Assembly: GCF_003260125.1 (NCBI RefSeq)
Contig: NZ_QHKO01000003.1
Coordinates: 489,615 to 553,614 of the forward strand
Length of the DNA stretch: 64,000 nt
Direction of reading: 5' to 3'
Origin: Lujinxingia litoralis
Lineage (GTDB): Bacteria > Myxococcota_A > Bradymonadia > Bradymonadales > Bradymonadaceae
Positions 11,826 through 19,917 of the stretch are shown here, one piece after another (position 1 is the first letter of the stretch; each line of letters opens with the position of its first letter). A model generated the notes under the pieces. It was not told where the DNA came from and made no database searches. It saw only the letters and a program-made list of their open reading frames with translations. Made by a program: the position numbers and the translations under genes.

Positions 11826-12488
11826 ATGATCGCATTGTATGACGTCATTATCCCGGGCGCGTTTGCCGGGGGGGCAGTGTCGCGCGCGCTGACCTGGCGA
11901 GTGGAAGCCGGGCAGTGGGCCGAGGTCGTGGGTGGCGCCGGCAGTGGCAAGAGTGCGCTTTTTGAGGTGCTCACGCTGGGGAGTTTGCCGGCGAGTGGGC
12001 GCCTGGTGGTGGCCGGCCGGAACCTGGATCGGGCGGGACGAGGGGGACTGGCGGCGGTGCGTCGCGAGATCGGGGGATGTGCGCAGTGGCCGCAGGTGCT
12101 GGCGGAGCGCACCGTGATCGAGCACGCGGTGTTGCCGATGGTCGCCCGTGGGCAGCAGGGGCGCGCGCTGGTCGCGGCCGAAGAGGCGCTGGGAGCGCTG
12201 GGTCTGGACGCCTGTCGGGAGGTCTGTGGCGCGGAGCTCTCGGCGCAGCAGCGGGCCTTGCTCGGTGTGGTGATGGCCACTGTGGGGAGGCCGAAGCTCG
12301 TTGTGGTCGACGCAGTTCAGGAGGGGCTGGAAGCCGCGTGGCGTGGGCGGGTGCTCTCGTGGCTCTGGCAGCTTAAGGAAGGGGGAAGCACGGTGGTCGT
12401 GCTGGGGCGCCGCCCCACCAGTCGTGCGCGTGAGGGGGAGGTGCTCCGTCTGGGCGGGCTGGAGGTTGTGGAGGAGGCGTCATGTTGA
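11826..12488 (+). CDS. FtsE-like ABC ATPase with degraded catalytic motifs
   Basis: 220 residues, the normal FtsE length, placed directly before an FtsX-like and an EnvC-like gene. Walker A is intact (GGAGSGKSA, residues ~38-46) and a Q-loop glutamine follows (GGCAQWP). The signature LSGGQ is altered to LSAQQ. Walker B reads LVVVDAVQ: the aspartate is kept but the catalytic glutamate is Ala. The switch-loop histidine (THD in FtsE) is missing (VVLGRRP). ATP binding is plausible but hydrolysis is probably lost. In canonical FtsEX, ATP-driven motion of FtsX activates septal peptidoglycan hydrolases through EnvC. Start ATG 11826 is preferred to the in-frame TTG at 11787. It overlaps the next gene by 7 bases. 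Confidence 0.75.
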   Translation: MIALYDVIIPGAFAGGAVSRALTWRVEAGQWAEVVGGAGSGKSALFEVLTLGSLPASGRLVVAGRNLDRAGRGGLAAVRREIGGCAQWPQVLAERTVIEHAVLPMVARGQQGRALVAAEEALGALGLDACREVCGAELSAQQRALLGVVMATVGRPKLVVVDAVQEGLEAAWRGRVLSWLWQLKEGGSTVVVLGRRPTSRAREGEVLRLGGLEVVEEASC

Positions 12489-13402
12489 GGTCACCTTTGA
12501 TCGGGCTGGGAGCCCGTCGGATCTGGACGCTGGGGGTGGTCCTGGGGCTGGGGGCGCTGCTCTGGTGGGGGGGCGTGGTGTGGTTGGGCAGCGCGCAGCT
12601 TCGCCAGGCCCAGGAGGGCGGGGCCGGGCACTACTGGCCGGCGGTGTACGTGGAGGCGCAACCGGAGGAGGCCACCCTGGAGGCGTTGATCGCGGAGCTT
12701 GAGGGCTGGTCGCGGGTGAGCGCGGTGCATCGACGTGAGCCGGCCGAGAGCATGAAGGTGTTGAAGCAGCGCCTGGGAGAGGAGGAGGTGCGTCGGATGG
12801 GGGTCGAGGCCGCCATGCTGCCGGTGATCCTGGAGGTTGAGCCGGCGGTGATGCCGGGCCGCTCCATGGAGCTTGTGGCTCAGGTCGCGGCGCTGGAAGT
12901 TCGGGAGGAGGTGGTGGCCGTGGATCTTCCCGAGGCCCGGGCGCTGGAGGCGGTGGCCGCGTGGAAGGTATTGGGCGGCGGGCTCTGGGCGGGCTGGTTG
13001 CTGGGGCTGCTCGGGGGTGTGCTGGGGCTGGGGGGCCTGCTGTGGCGAGTGCGCGAAGATGAGCGTGCAGAACAGGCGATGTTGGAGCGTTTCGGGGCCT
13101 CGCAGGTCGCGTTGAGTCGACCCACGTTGGTGAGAGGCCTGGTGGTGGGGGCAGCGGCCGGGGTGGCCGCGGCGCTGGCGACGGTGGTCAGTCTTAATGC
13201 GTTGCGCGGGGCGCTGGAGCCGCTCTTGCTGGACGCCACGCTGGGGGCGGGGGCCGCTGTTCCGGTGATGATGCTCCAGGTGCTGGGAGGCGGGCTGGCC
13301 GGCGCTCTTGCCGGCTGGGTGCTGCGGCGCCCGCAGCGGGGAGACTCGAAGAGGCCGGTGCGTGAAGGAGCGCTGCGTCCGCTTCTGGAGTGGAGGTCGT
13401 GA
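12482..13402 (+). CDS. FtsX-like membrane protein
   Basis: 306 residues with FtsX topology: a first membrane segment (~12-36), a periplasmic domain (~45-155), then three more segments (~165-190, ~220-245, ~260-285). The periplasmic part fits the FtsX extracellular domain in place and content: a strand near YVEAQPEEA, a conflict-type helix ELEGWSRVSAVHRREP, then MLPVILEVEP. A clear GGAGGAGG ribosome site lies inside the end of the FtsE-like gene, so the two are translationally coupled. The stop overlaps the next start (TGATG). Sequence similarity to well-studied FtsX is low; the call rests on topology and on its position between FtsE-like and EnvC-like genes. Confidence 0.75.
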   Translation: MLRSPLIGLGARRIWTLGVVLGLGALLWWGGVVWLGSAQLRQAQEGGAGHYWPAVYVEAQPEEATLEALIAELEGWSRVSAVHRREPAESMKVLKQRLGEEEVRRMGVEAAMLPVILEVEPAVMPGRSMELVAQVAALEVREEVVAVDLPEARALEAVAAWKVLGGGLWAGWLLGLLGGVLGLGGLLWRVREDERAEQAMLERFGASQVALSRPTLVRGLVVGAAAGVAAALATVVSLNALRGALEPLLLDATLGAGAAVPVMMLQVLGGGLAGALAGWVLRRPQRGDSKRPVREGALRPLLEWRS

Positions 13403-14475
13403 TGGCAGGTCGAGAGAGCACACCATGGCGCGCGCTGAGTCTGGGGGCGCTTCTTGTGTTGAGCGTCTTTGTGGGAGGCGATGCGTTGGCCGGATCCGGG
13501 AGCCCGGGAGGCGATTGGCTTGAGGTGCTGGATGCCCGAGAGCGCGAGGTGCTGGCACTGGAAGATGCGCTGGAGCGTCAGCGCGCGCAGGCCCGGACGA
13601 TCGATGGCAGCGGCGACCTGGTGATGGCCGATGAGCGCGCGGTCTGGCGAGCGACCCGGGGGATGCGTCGCCAGGTGAGCGAGCGTCTGGCCTTGTGGGA
13701 TGCGGCCGATCGGCAGGCGGCTCGACAGGCAGTGTGGCAGCCTCCGGCCGATGCCGACCGTCTTTCTCGCCTGTTGCAGCTCAGTGAGACCGGGGCGCTG
13801 GAGGAGAGCATCGGCGACGATGTGGGTACGCTTAAGGAGCTGGCGCAGGGGGTGGAGCGCGGCGCCGAGCTCCTGGTCTGGCGCACCGCGCTCGACGTGG
13901 AGTTGGCCGGCGATGCGGCTAAATTGGCGACCCGTAAGGCGGAGCGCCAGCTGTGGATTAAGCGGGCGCTTAAAGATGGTGGGCGAGGGCTGAGCGGGGC
14001 TTTTGTGCAGGCGGCTCAGGCGCTGGAGGAGGCCGGGGAGTCGATGCCGGAGAATCCTTCGACGGCAGATTTTCATCGCAAGAAAGGGGCGCTGGTCCCG
14101 CCGGTGAGCGAAGCCGCGGCCCATCTCTTTGGACCACGCAAGCTGGAGGGCTCGCAGACCCTGGTGCGCCATACCGGGTTGACGTATCGGGTGGAGGCCG
14201 GCACCGATGTGCGGCCGGTGTCGTCGGGGCTGGTGGTGTTTGCCGATCGCTTCACCGGCTACGGTCGGCTGGTGATCGTGGACCACGGCGGGGGGTATCA
14301 CTCACTCTACGCGCATCTGGGCGCGGTGGAGGTGGCAGTCGGACAACGCGTGGGGCGTGCCGATGTGCTGGGGGTCAGCGGGGAGAGCGGGAGTCTGGAA
14401 GGACCGAAGTTGTATTTTGAGCTGCGTGAGCGCGGACGAGCCATCGATCCGAGCCCCTGGTTTGTGACGCGCTGA
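13402..14475 (+). CDS. EnvC-like M23 (LytM) protein lacking zinc ligands
   Basis: 357 residues from the ATG that overlaps the FtsX stop (TGATG), with GGAGG six bases upstream. A signal peptide (to ~AGSGSPGG) is followed by a long helical region (~30-220), as in EnvC coiled coils, and a C-terminal LytM fold (~255-355: GTDVRPVSSG, GYGRLVIVDHGGGYHSLYAHL, and LYFELRERG). In active M23 enzymes zinc is held by H-x3-D and H-L-H. Here these read HTGLT (Asp lost) and KLY (His lost). E. coli EnvC is likewise non-catalytic and works by activating amidases. The likely role is an FtsEX-controlled activator of cell-wall hydrolases; partner amidases are not in this window. Confidence 0.8.
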   Translation: MAGRESTPWRALSLGALLVLSVFVGGDALAGSGSPGGDWLEVLDAREREVLALEDALERQRAQARTIDGSGDLVMADERAVWRATRGMRRQVSERLALWDAADRQAARQAVWQPPADADRLSRLLQLSETGALEESIGDDVGTLKELAQGVERGAELLVWRTALDVELAGDAAKLATRKAERQLWIKRALKDGGRGLSGAFVQAAQALEEAGESMPENPSTADFHRKKGALVPPVSEAAAHLFGPRKLEGSQTLVRHTGLTYRVEAGTDVRPVSSGLVVFADRFTGYGRLVIVDHGGGYHSLYAHLGAVEVAVGQRVGRADVLGVSGESGSLEGPKLYFELRERGRAIDPSPWFVTR

Positions 14476-14581
14476 GAGTTGGACGTGGAGGTGTGCGTCG
14501 GTTGCTGGGCTGATGAGCGATGCGATCGGGCGCATGATAGGCCGTTGATCCCGAGGTCGGACGGCGGCGATTGAGGTTGAG

Positions 14582-15415
14582 ATGTTTGAAGCAAAGCGCG
14601 TGGCTGTGGTGGTGCCGGCTTACTGTGAGGCGGCGATCTTGCCGCGAACGCTGGCCGGGCTCCCCGCCTACGTTGATGATGTGATCGTGGTCGATGACGG
14701 TTCGCCGGACGCCACCTTTGAGGTCGCCCGGGGGCTGGCGGCCCGGGAGGCGCGGGTGGAGGTGGTGCGTCTGGGCTTCAACTACGGGGTGGGGCGGGCG
14801 ATTGTGAGCGGTTATGAGCGCGCGCTGCAGCTGGGGGCCGATGTGGTTGTGGTGATGGCGGCCGATGATCAGATGGACCCCCGGGATCTGCCCGATGTGA
14901 TCGCGCCGGTGGCTCGTGGCGAGGCGGATTACGTCAAAGGCAATCGCCTGCGCCATGACGAGATCGGTCGGATGCCGCCCCTGCGCCGGGCGGGCACCTG
15001 GGCGCTGGGGAGATTGACCAGCGTGGTCAGCGGGCTGGAGGGCCTGGAAGATACGCAGTGCGGCTACACCGCGATCGGTCGAGCGATGTTGGAGCGGCTG
15101 CCGCTTGGCGAGCTCTACCCGCGCTATGGTTATCCCAACGACATGTTAATTCGGCTGGCCGAGCGCGGCGCGCGGGTGGCGCAGCCGGTGGTGCGGCCGG
15201 TGTACGCCGATGAGGTCTCGGGGTTGAAGATCACCAAGGTGATCGGGCCTATCAGCGGGATTTTGATGCGGGGAGCCTGGCGGCGCTGGACCGGGCGGGG
15301 CAGCAGCACCCGGGCGGCGGCTCGGCGCGCGGCGCCGACGCGGTTGCCGGTGGCGCCGCCGCCGGTGGTGGGGGCGGTCGACTCGGGCGAGGCGTTTGGC
15401 GCTGCGGCGGAGTGA
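14582..15415 (+). CDS. Family 2 glycosyltransferase (polyprenyl-phosphate sugar transferase type)
   Basis: 277 residues with a GT-A fold: VAVVVPAYCEAAILPRTL at the start, the nucleotide/metal motif VDDGSPDATFEVA (~37-49), and AADDQMDP (~96-103). These match the dolichol-phosphate mannosyltransferase-like branch that moves sugars onto lipid carriers. No long hydrophobic tail is present, so it is probably a peripheral membrane enzyme. The last ~45 residues are Arg/Ala/Pro-rich and look unstructured. It precedes the GT4-type gene by 9 bases, and the pair probably serves synthesis of a surface glycan or glycolipid; substrate unknown. Confidence 0.9.
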   Translation: MFEAKRVAVVVPAYCEAAILPRTLAGLPAYVDDVIVVDDGSPDATFEVARGLAAREARVEVVRLGFNYGVGRAIVSGYERALQLGADVVVVMAADDQMDPRDLPDVIAPVARGEADYVKGNRLRHDEIGRMPPLRRAGTWALGRLTSVVSGLEGLEDTQCGYTAIGRAMLERLPLGELYPRYGYPNDMLIRLAERGARVAQPVVRPVYADEVSGLKITKVIGPISGILMRGAWRRWTGRGSSTRAAARRAAPTRLPVAPPPVVGAVDSGEAFGAAAE

Positions 15416-15424
15416 GGTCCGGGG

Positions 15425-16660
15425 ATGAACCTGGTGGTTCTGACCAGCAGCTACCCGCGCTTTGAGGGGGACGGTGCCGGGGCTTTTGTGGCCCGGTGGT
15501 GCGAGAGCCTGGTCGCCCGGGGGCATCGGGTGAGGGTGTTGTGTTTTCGCGGTCCGGAGGCTCGGGGAGGCGTGCGGCGAGGGGTGGATCTGCGATTTGT
15601 GCCCTATGCTCCGCGGCCCTGGGAGCGCCTGTTTTTTGGGCAGGGAGGGCCGGAGAACCTGGAGCGAGAGCCGGGGCTGGCGGCGTTGGCCGTGCCCGCG
15701 GTAGCGGCCATGTTCGGAGCGGCGCTGGCCGAGGTACGCCGGGAGCGATGCGACCGGGTGGTGGGGCACTGGGTGTTGCCCGGTGGGCTGGTGGCCCGGG
15801 CGGTGGAGCGGGTGACGGGGGTGCCCTCGGCGATTGTGGGGCATTCGGGAGGGGTGCATGCGCTGGGTGGGTTGCCGGCTGCGGTGAGCGCGCGTCTGGC
15901 GCGCGCGGCGCTGGCCGGCCCGCTGACGATGAGCAGCGCTCCTCTGGCCGCGACGCTCGCCAGGCTGGCCGGTGCGCCGGGGCGAGGCGGGGCGACGCCG
16001 GTGGCGCCCATGGGCTACGACGGGCCGGCACCTGAGGGCGCCCCGGGAGTTGATGCGTGGCGGGGAGATGGGGCGTTGCGGGTGGGGTTTATGGGGCGTC
16101 TGGTGCCGATAAAGGGCGTGGATCGCGCGATACGCGCCGTGCAGGAGCTACGGTCGGCGGGGCTGGATGTCACGCTGGAGATCGCTGGCGAGGGGGCGGA
16201 GCGCCGGCGTTTGGAGCGCCCGGGCGGGGAGGAGGGTGTGTGCTTCAGGGGGCACTTAAGCGGCGCGGAGAAGGCTTCATTCCTGCACCGGTTGGACGTT
16301 TTTGTGATGCCCTCTCGCCGCATGGCGTCGGGGCGTCACGAGGGGATGCCCGTCTCGCTGCTGGAGGCCGCCGGGGTGGGGGCGGTGCCGGTGGTAGGGG
16401 AGGTGCCCGGGGTGGAGCGGTGGCTGGCCGAGCCCGACTGGCAGGTGGCGCAACGCGCCGATGAGCTTCGCGGCGCGTTGCGACGGGTGGCCGAACTCAA
16501 GGCTCGGAGCCCCGAAGGCTATCTGGCGCTGCGGGCGCAGACGCGCGCACGGGTCGAGAGTCTGTGCTGGCCAGCCTATGCGGCGCGTTGGGAGCGCTGG
16601 CTGGAGTCGCCGCAGCGGGGGTTCTGGGACGCGCCAGGCGCTGTGGCCGTTGAGGGTTGA
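15425..16660 (+). CDS. Family 4-type glycosyltransferase (GT-B fold)
   Basis: 411 residues. The N-terminal half opens with NLVVLTSSYPRFEGDGAGAF, the donor-independent Rossmann start of GT4 enzymes. The C-terminal half has the donor-binding elements GFMGRLVPIKGVDRAI (~220) and the EX7E motif EGMPVSLLE (~302-310). This class retains the sugar configuration and uses nucleotide-sugar donors. It is downstream of and almost contiguous with the GT2 gene. It converges on the isochorismatase-family gene with 3 bases between stops and no terminator visible in that gap. Confidence 0.9.
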   Translation: MNLVVLTSSYPRFEGDGAGAFVARWCESLVARGHRVRVLCFRGPEARGGVRRGVDLRFVPYAPRPWERLFFGQGGPENLEREPGLAALAVPAVAAMFGAALAEVRRERCDRVVGHWVLPGGLVARAVERVTGVPSAIVGHSGGVHALGGLPAAVSARLARAALAGPLTMSSAPLAATLARLAGAPGRGGATPVAPMGYDGPAPEGAPGVDAWRGDGALRVGFMGRLVPIKGVDRAIRAVQELRSAGLDVTLEIAGEGAERRRLERPGGEEGVCFRGHLSGAEKASFLHRLDVFVMPSRRMASGRHEGMPVSLLEAAGVGAVPVVGEVPGVERWLAEPDWQVAQRADELRGALRRVAELKARSPEGYLALRAQTRARVESLCWPAYAARWERWLESPQRGFWDAPGAVAVEG

Positions 16661-16663
16661 GGT

Positions 16664-17221
16664 TCAGCGCACTTTTTTGGAGAAGGTCTTAAACGCCGGG
16701 TGTTCGGCGCTTCGCAGTGCGTCGAAGACCACCGTCTCGTAGTTGGTGATGACAGCGCCGGCCTGCTCCATCACCCGCAGGCCGTTGTCGCGGTTCTCCA
16801 GACGGCGGCTGATCACCGCGTCGAAGGGCACGAAGACCCGGTGGCGGTGCTCGATCAGCGCGCGCACCGTAGCCTGCACACAGATATGTGCCTCCATGCC
16901 GCAGACGACGATGCGTTTGGGAAGTTCGATCAGGAAGCGGTGGAACTCCGGAGCGGCGCAGGCATCAAAGGTCATTTTTTCGACGCGTTCTGCATCGGCG
17001 TCGTTGAGCGCCTGGAGGAGCGAGGCTTCGGTGGGACCCAGGCCCCCGGGGTACTGTTCGGTGTAGACGATCTGGGCGCCCACCTCTTTGGCCAGCTCCA
17101 CCAGTGTTTTGGTGGCATGGAGGCAGCGCTCCATCTCGGGCTCGGGCATCGCCTTGAGCAGACGCTCCTGGACGTCGACCACCAGCAGCGCGGATTTTGA
17201 ACCAAGGTAGATGTCGGTCAT
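16664..17221 (-). CDS. Isochorismatase-family cysteine hydrolase
   Basis: 185 residues from the ATG at 17221, which has AGGAAC upstream; a longer in-frame extension to 17365 is low-complexity and lacks a ribosome site. The catalytic triad of the family is visible: Asp in LLVVDVQERLL (~residue 15), Lys in VEKMTFDA, and Cys in VVCGMEAHICVQ (~residue 115). The family includes nicotinamidases and isochorismatases; the CGMEAHICV form is typical of YcaC-like and mitochondrial ISOC-like hydrolases of unknown substrate. It is monocistronic and divergent from the L,D-transpeptidase gene. Confidence 0.88.
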   Translation of the reverse strand: MTDIYLGSKSALLVVDVQERLLKAMPEPEMERCLHATKTLVELAKEVGAQIVYTEQYPGGLGPTEASLLQALNDADAERVEKMTFDACAAPEFHRFLIELPKRIVVCGMEAHICVQATVRALIEHRHRVFVPFDAVISRRLENRDNGLRVMEQAGAVITNYETVVFDALRSAEHPAFKTFSKKVR

Positions 17222-17429
17222 GGTAAGTTCCTGGAAATAATATGCTTTTAGGTTCTGATGTTCAGGCGGGTCACGGGCAAGCGCGCCCGAGGAGGGGGGC
17301 GCTGATTTCTTGGGCGAAGCCCCGGCCTCTGATAGGGTCCGCTCCTTAAGAGGGGGGTGGGGCAAGGCTAGAGGTTAGAGAGGCGGCGGACAAGTCCGGC
17401 CGCCCGGGCAGTAGCGAAGGAACTCGGTC

Positions 17430-19763
17430 ATGAAGCGAGTGGATATTCTGGGGCGATGGCAAAAGAGGCTGGCAGTAGCGAGCTGTGCCTGGGTGCTGGC
17501 GAGCTGTGGCATGGAGGGCAGTGAGGCTCCCGGGCCGCTGCCCGTGCCGGTGGAAGCGGCCCGTCAGTTGGTGGAGTCGCGTGTCGGGGAGCTGGCGCCG
17601 GTGCTGGAAGAGGCTGCCCGCGAGAAGGCGCTGCGCGGAGCCGTGGAGGCGTTGGTGGCAAATGAGGCGGCCCGGCCTTTTGCCGCGCGGGTTCAGTCGG
17701 GGCTGCGCTATTCGACGGTGTATCAGCGCGAGTATGTGGATGGAGAGCGCTGGCCCTTTTTGACCGACGCAGGGGGGCTTAATGAGGTGGGGATCGCTGT
17801 GTTGGAGGAGGTGCGAAAGGCCCCCTTGCACGGCATCGAGCTGACGCTCTTTGGGTTGGAGCGCATTGAGAAACTCCAGGCGCGTATCGCGGCGTTGAGT
17901 CCCGATGAGCCCGCTGGCGAGGAGAGCGCCTTTAAGCTCCAGCCTCAGGAAGTGGAGTCGCTGGTCGTGGCGGTCAGTGCGTTTGCTGAGACTCATGGGG
18001 GGCTGGAGGGGCCGGTGGTTGAGCGTACGCTGATCCGCGGGGGGGCGGGGCTGGAGCGGGTACAGGAGTATGTGCGGGAGCGGGGCCGGGCGTTTGCCGA
18101 GCGCTCGGCGTTGCGCGCCGAGCTGGAGCTCTACGTGGCGGACGCCGCGCTGCGATACGCCCGGGAGATGCGTCACGCCAACCTCAATCGCCTGGGCTGG
18201 CGGGAATTGCGCGATGCCGGTGGTTCCACCGAGCTTATTCTGGGGAGGATGCAACGCACGCTGGGAGCGCTGAACCAGGCCCGGGGGGCCGACGATGTGC
18301 AGGAGGTGTTCCGGGGGCTGGAGCCCGATCATCCCCAGTACCGGGCGCTCTTTGAGGCCACGCAGCGCTATCGGGAGTGGGTGGCCGCAGGTGGGTGGCC
18401 GCAGGTGCGTCCGGTGTCGCTTCGCGAGGGGACGCGTAGCCCACGGGTGGGCGTCTTGCGCGAGCGGCTGCGGCGAGAGGGCTATCTCTCGCCGGTGGAG
18501 CCCGATGAGGAGGTTGTCGAGCCCGGTGATGAGGCCGAAGAGGCGTCGGCGGAGTTGGTCGCGCGTGCCGATGTGCCGGATCCGGATGGGGAGGTCGCGC
18601 GTGCCGAGGTGCTGGATCCGGATGAGGAGGTCGCGCGTGCCGATGTGCTGGATCCGGATGAGGAGGTCGCGCGTGCCGCGGTGCTGGATCCGGATGAGGA
18701 GGTCGCGCGTAGCGATGCGGCGAGTGCGGAGCAGGAGGTCGCGCGTAGCGATGCGGCGAGTGCGGACGAGGTGCCGGCGGACGAGGTGGTGCCCGAGGTC
18801 GATCCTGACGTCGTCGATGCTGCGCTCATCGAAGCGATGCGGCTGTATCGCCAGACCCATCAGTTCCAGGAGCGTGGCGAGCCCACCGCCGGGGTGTGGC
18901 GAAGTCTCAACGTGAGCGCCGAGAGAAGGCTCGCGCAGATGGAGCTGACGCTGGGGCGCTGGCGGGAGAGTCAGATGGATGGAGACGAGGACTTCGTCTT
19001 TGTGAACATCCCTGACTTTCACGCCGAGGTCTTTGTGGAGGGAGAGCGGCAGATGCGCTTTCGGGTGGTTGTCGGCAACAACAAGCGGGTGTGCGACAGC
19101 GAGAGCGGCCGTTGGAAGTATCCCAACGCCACACCGGTGCAGTGGGCGCCGATGGAGCATATGATCCTCAACCCGTCCTGGTATGTGCCGCCGCGTCTGG
19201 TGCGTGAGTCGCTGGCGCCCAAGGCTGCAAGGAACCCGAATTACTACGAGGAGAAAGGCTACGAGGTTCTTCAGCTGGGAAGCGGGGAGGCCGTGCGCCA
19301 GAAGCCCGGGCCCGACAACGCGCTGGGGGTGGCGAAGTTCATCTTCCCCAATGAGCAAAATATCTACCTGCATGATACCCCCCAGAAGCATTATTTTGAC
19401 TACCCGGTGCGCGGGTTCAGCTCCGGATGTGTGCGCGTGCATCAACCGGTGGAGTTGGCACGTTTTCTGGCCGAGTATCAGGGGCGGGAGGAGCTCAATG
19501 TCGATGAGCTGATCGACTCGGGGCGTACGCGAAAGATCGATTTTGAGCGTCAGCTGCCGGTGTTCATCGAATATTACACCGTGTGGATCGATGAAGCCGG
19601 CCACGCCAACTTCCTGGCGGATATCTACCGTCATGATGCGCGCCGAAGTTCCGAGGACCCCGAGGCGTTCGATAGTTGCATTCAGCGTCGTGCTCCGAAG
19701 GAGTCTCCTCTGGAGGGCAGTGAGGATGAGCCGACCGGCGTGGGTGACGACCTTGGTCCGTGA
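17430..19763 (+). CDS. L,D-transpeptidase (YkuD/YcbB type) lipoprotein with acidic repeats
   Basis: 777 residues. The signal peptide ends in a lipobox (VLASCG), giving a lipid-anchored periplasmic protein. Residues ~20-330 are helical, as in the scaffold of large YcbB-type enzymes. A peptidoglycan-binding-like domain begins near SPRVGVLRERLRREGYL (~340) and resumes at ALIEAMRLYRQTHQ (~467), interrupted by 12-residue acidic repeats (~376-447). The YkuD domain follows, with catalytic His648 and Cys667 in HDTP...GFSSGCVRVH. The enzyme would make 3-3 cross-links in peptidoglycan or attach proteins to it. ATG 17430 follows GAAGGA. The gene is monocistronic and ends before tRNA-Arg. Confidence 0.92.
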   Translation: MKRVDILGRWQKRLAVASCAWVLASCGMEGSEAPGPLPVPVEAARQLVESRVGELAPVLEEAAREKALRGAVEALVANEAARPFAARVQSGLRYSTVYQREYVDGERWPFLTDAGGLNEVGIAVLEEVRKAPLHGIELTLFGLERIEKLQARIAALSPDEPAGEESAFKLQPQEVESLVVAVSAFAETHGGLEGPVVERTLIRGGAGLERVQEYVRERGRAFAERSALRAELELYVADAALRYAREMRHANLNRLGWRELRDAGGSTELILGRMQRTLGALNQARGADDVQEVFRGLEPDHPQYRALFEATQRYREWVAAGGWPQVRPVSLREGTRSPRVGVLRERLRREGYLSPVEPDEEVVEPGDEAEEASAELVARADVPDPDGEVARAEVLDPDEEVARADVLDPDEEVARAAVLDPDEEVARSDAASAEQEVARSDAASADEVPADEVVPEVDPDVVDAALIEAMRLYRQTHQFQERGEPTAGVWRSLNVSAERRLAQMELTLGRWRESQMDGDEDFVFVNIPDFHAEVFVEGERQMRFRVVVGNNKRVCDSESGRWKYPNATPVQWAPMEHMILNPSWYVPPRLVRESLAPKAARNPNYYEEKGYEVLQLGSGEAVRQKPGPDNALGVAKFIFPNEQNIYLHDTPQKHYFDYPVRGFSSGCVRVHQPVELARFLAEYQGREELNVDELIDSGRTRKIDFERQLPVFIEYYTVWIDEAGHANFLADIYRHDARRSSEDPEAFDSCIQRRAPKESPLEGSEDEPTGVGDDLGP
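18555..18770 (+). repeat. Six in-frame 36-bp repeats inside the L,D-transpeptidase gene
   Basis: Six consecutive 36-bp units encode 12-residue acidic motifs of the form EVARADVLDPDE. The first is divergent (LVARADVPDPDG), three are close copies, and the last two change to EVARSDAASAxx. They lie within the peptidoglycan-binding region. Confidence 0.9.
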
Positions 19764-19784
19764 GAGTCGCGTGAGCGTTTGGGG

Positions 19785-19813
19785 TTGACGACTAGAGACG
19801 TTTCACCTAGCGT
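19785..19813 (+). promoter_or_regulatory. Possible promoter of tRNA-Arg
   Basis: TTGACG at 19785-19790, a 17-base spacer, then TAGCGT at 19808-19813, placed 31 bases before the mature tRNA. The -35 is good, the -10 is poor. Confidence 0.4.
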
Positions 19814-19843
19814 GCCTGCTGCTCGCCTCTACGAGAGCGCGAC

Positions 19844-19917
19844 GCGCGAGTAGCTCAGCTGGATAGAGCGCTGGCCTCCGGAGCCAGAGGTCGTGGGTTC
19901 GAATCCCGCCTTGCGCA
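19844..19917 (+). tRNA. tRNA-Arg(CCG)
   Basis: All four arms fold. The acceptor GCGCGAG pairs with CTTGCGC (one G-U). The D-arm is GCTC...GAGC and the anticodon stem CTGGC/GCCAG encloses loop CTCCGGA with anticodon CCG. The T-arm is GTGGG-TTCGAAT-CCCGC. The discriminator is A at 19917, and CCA is not encoded. It reads CGG arginine codons. Confidence 0.95.

Noticed and set aside
13402..14475. Active M23 metallopeptidase
   Set aside because: The zinc-binding Asp and His positions are Thr and Lys/Tyr, so catalysis is not expected.
17346..19634. 762-codon open frame on - opposite the L,D-transpeptidase
   Set aside because: Shadow frame; catalytic motifs and ribosome site are on the + strand.
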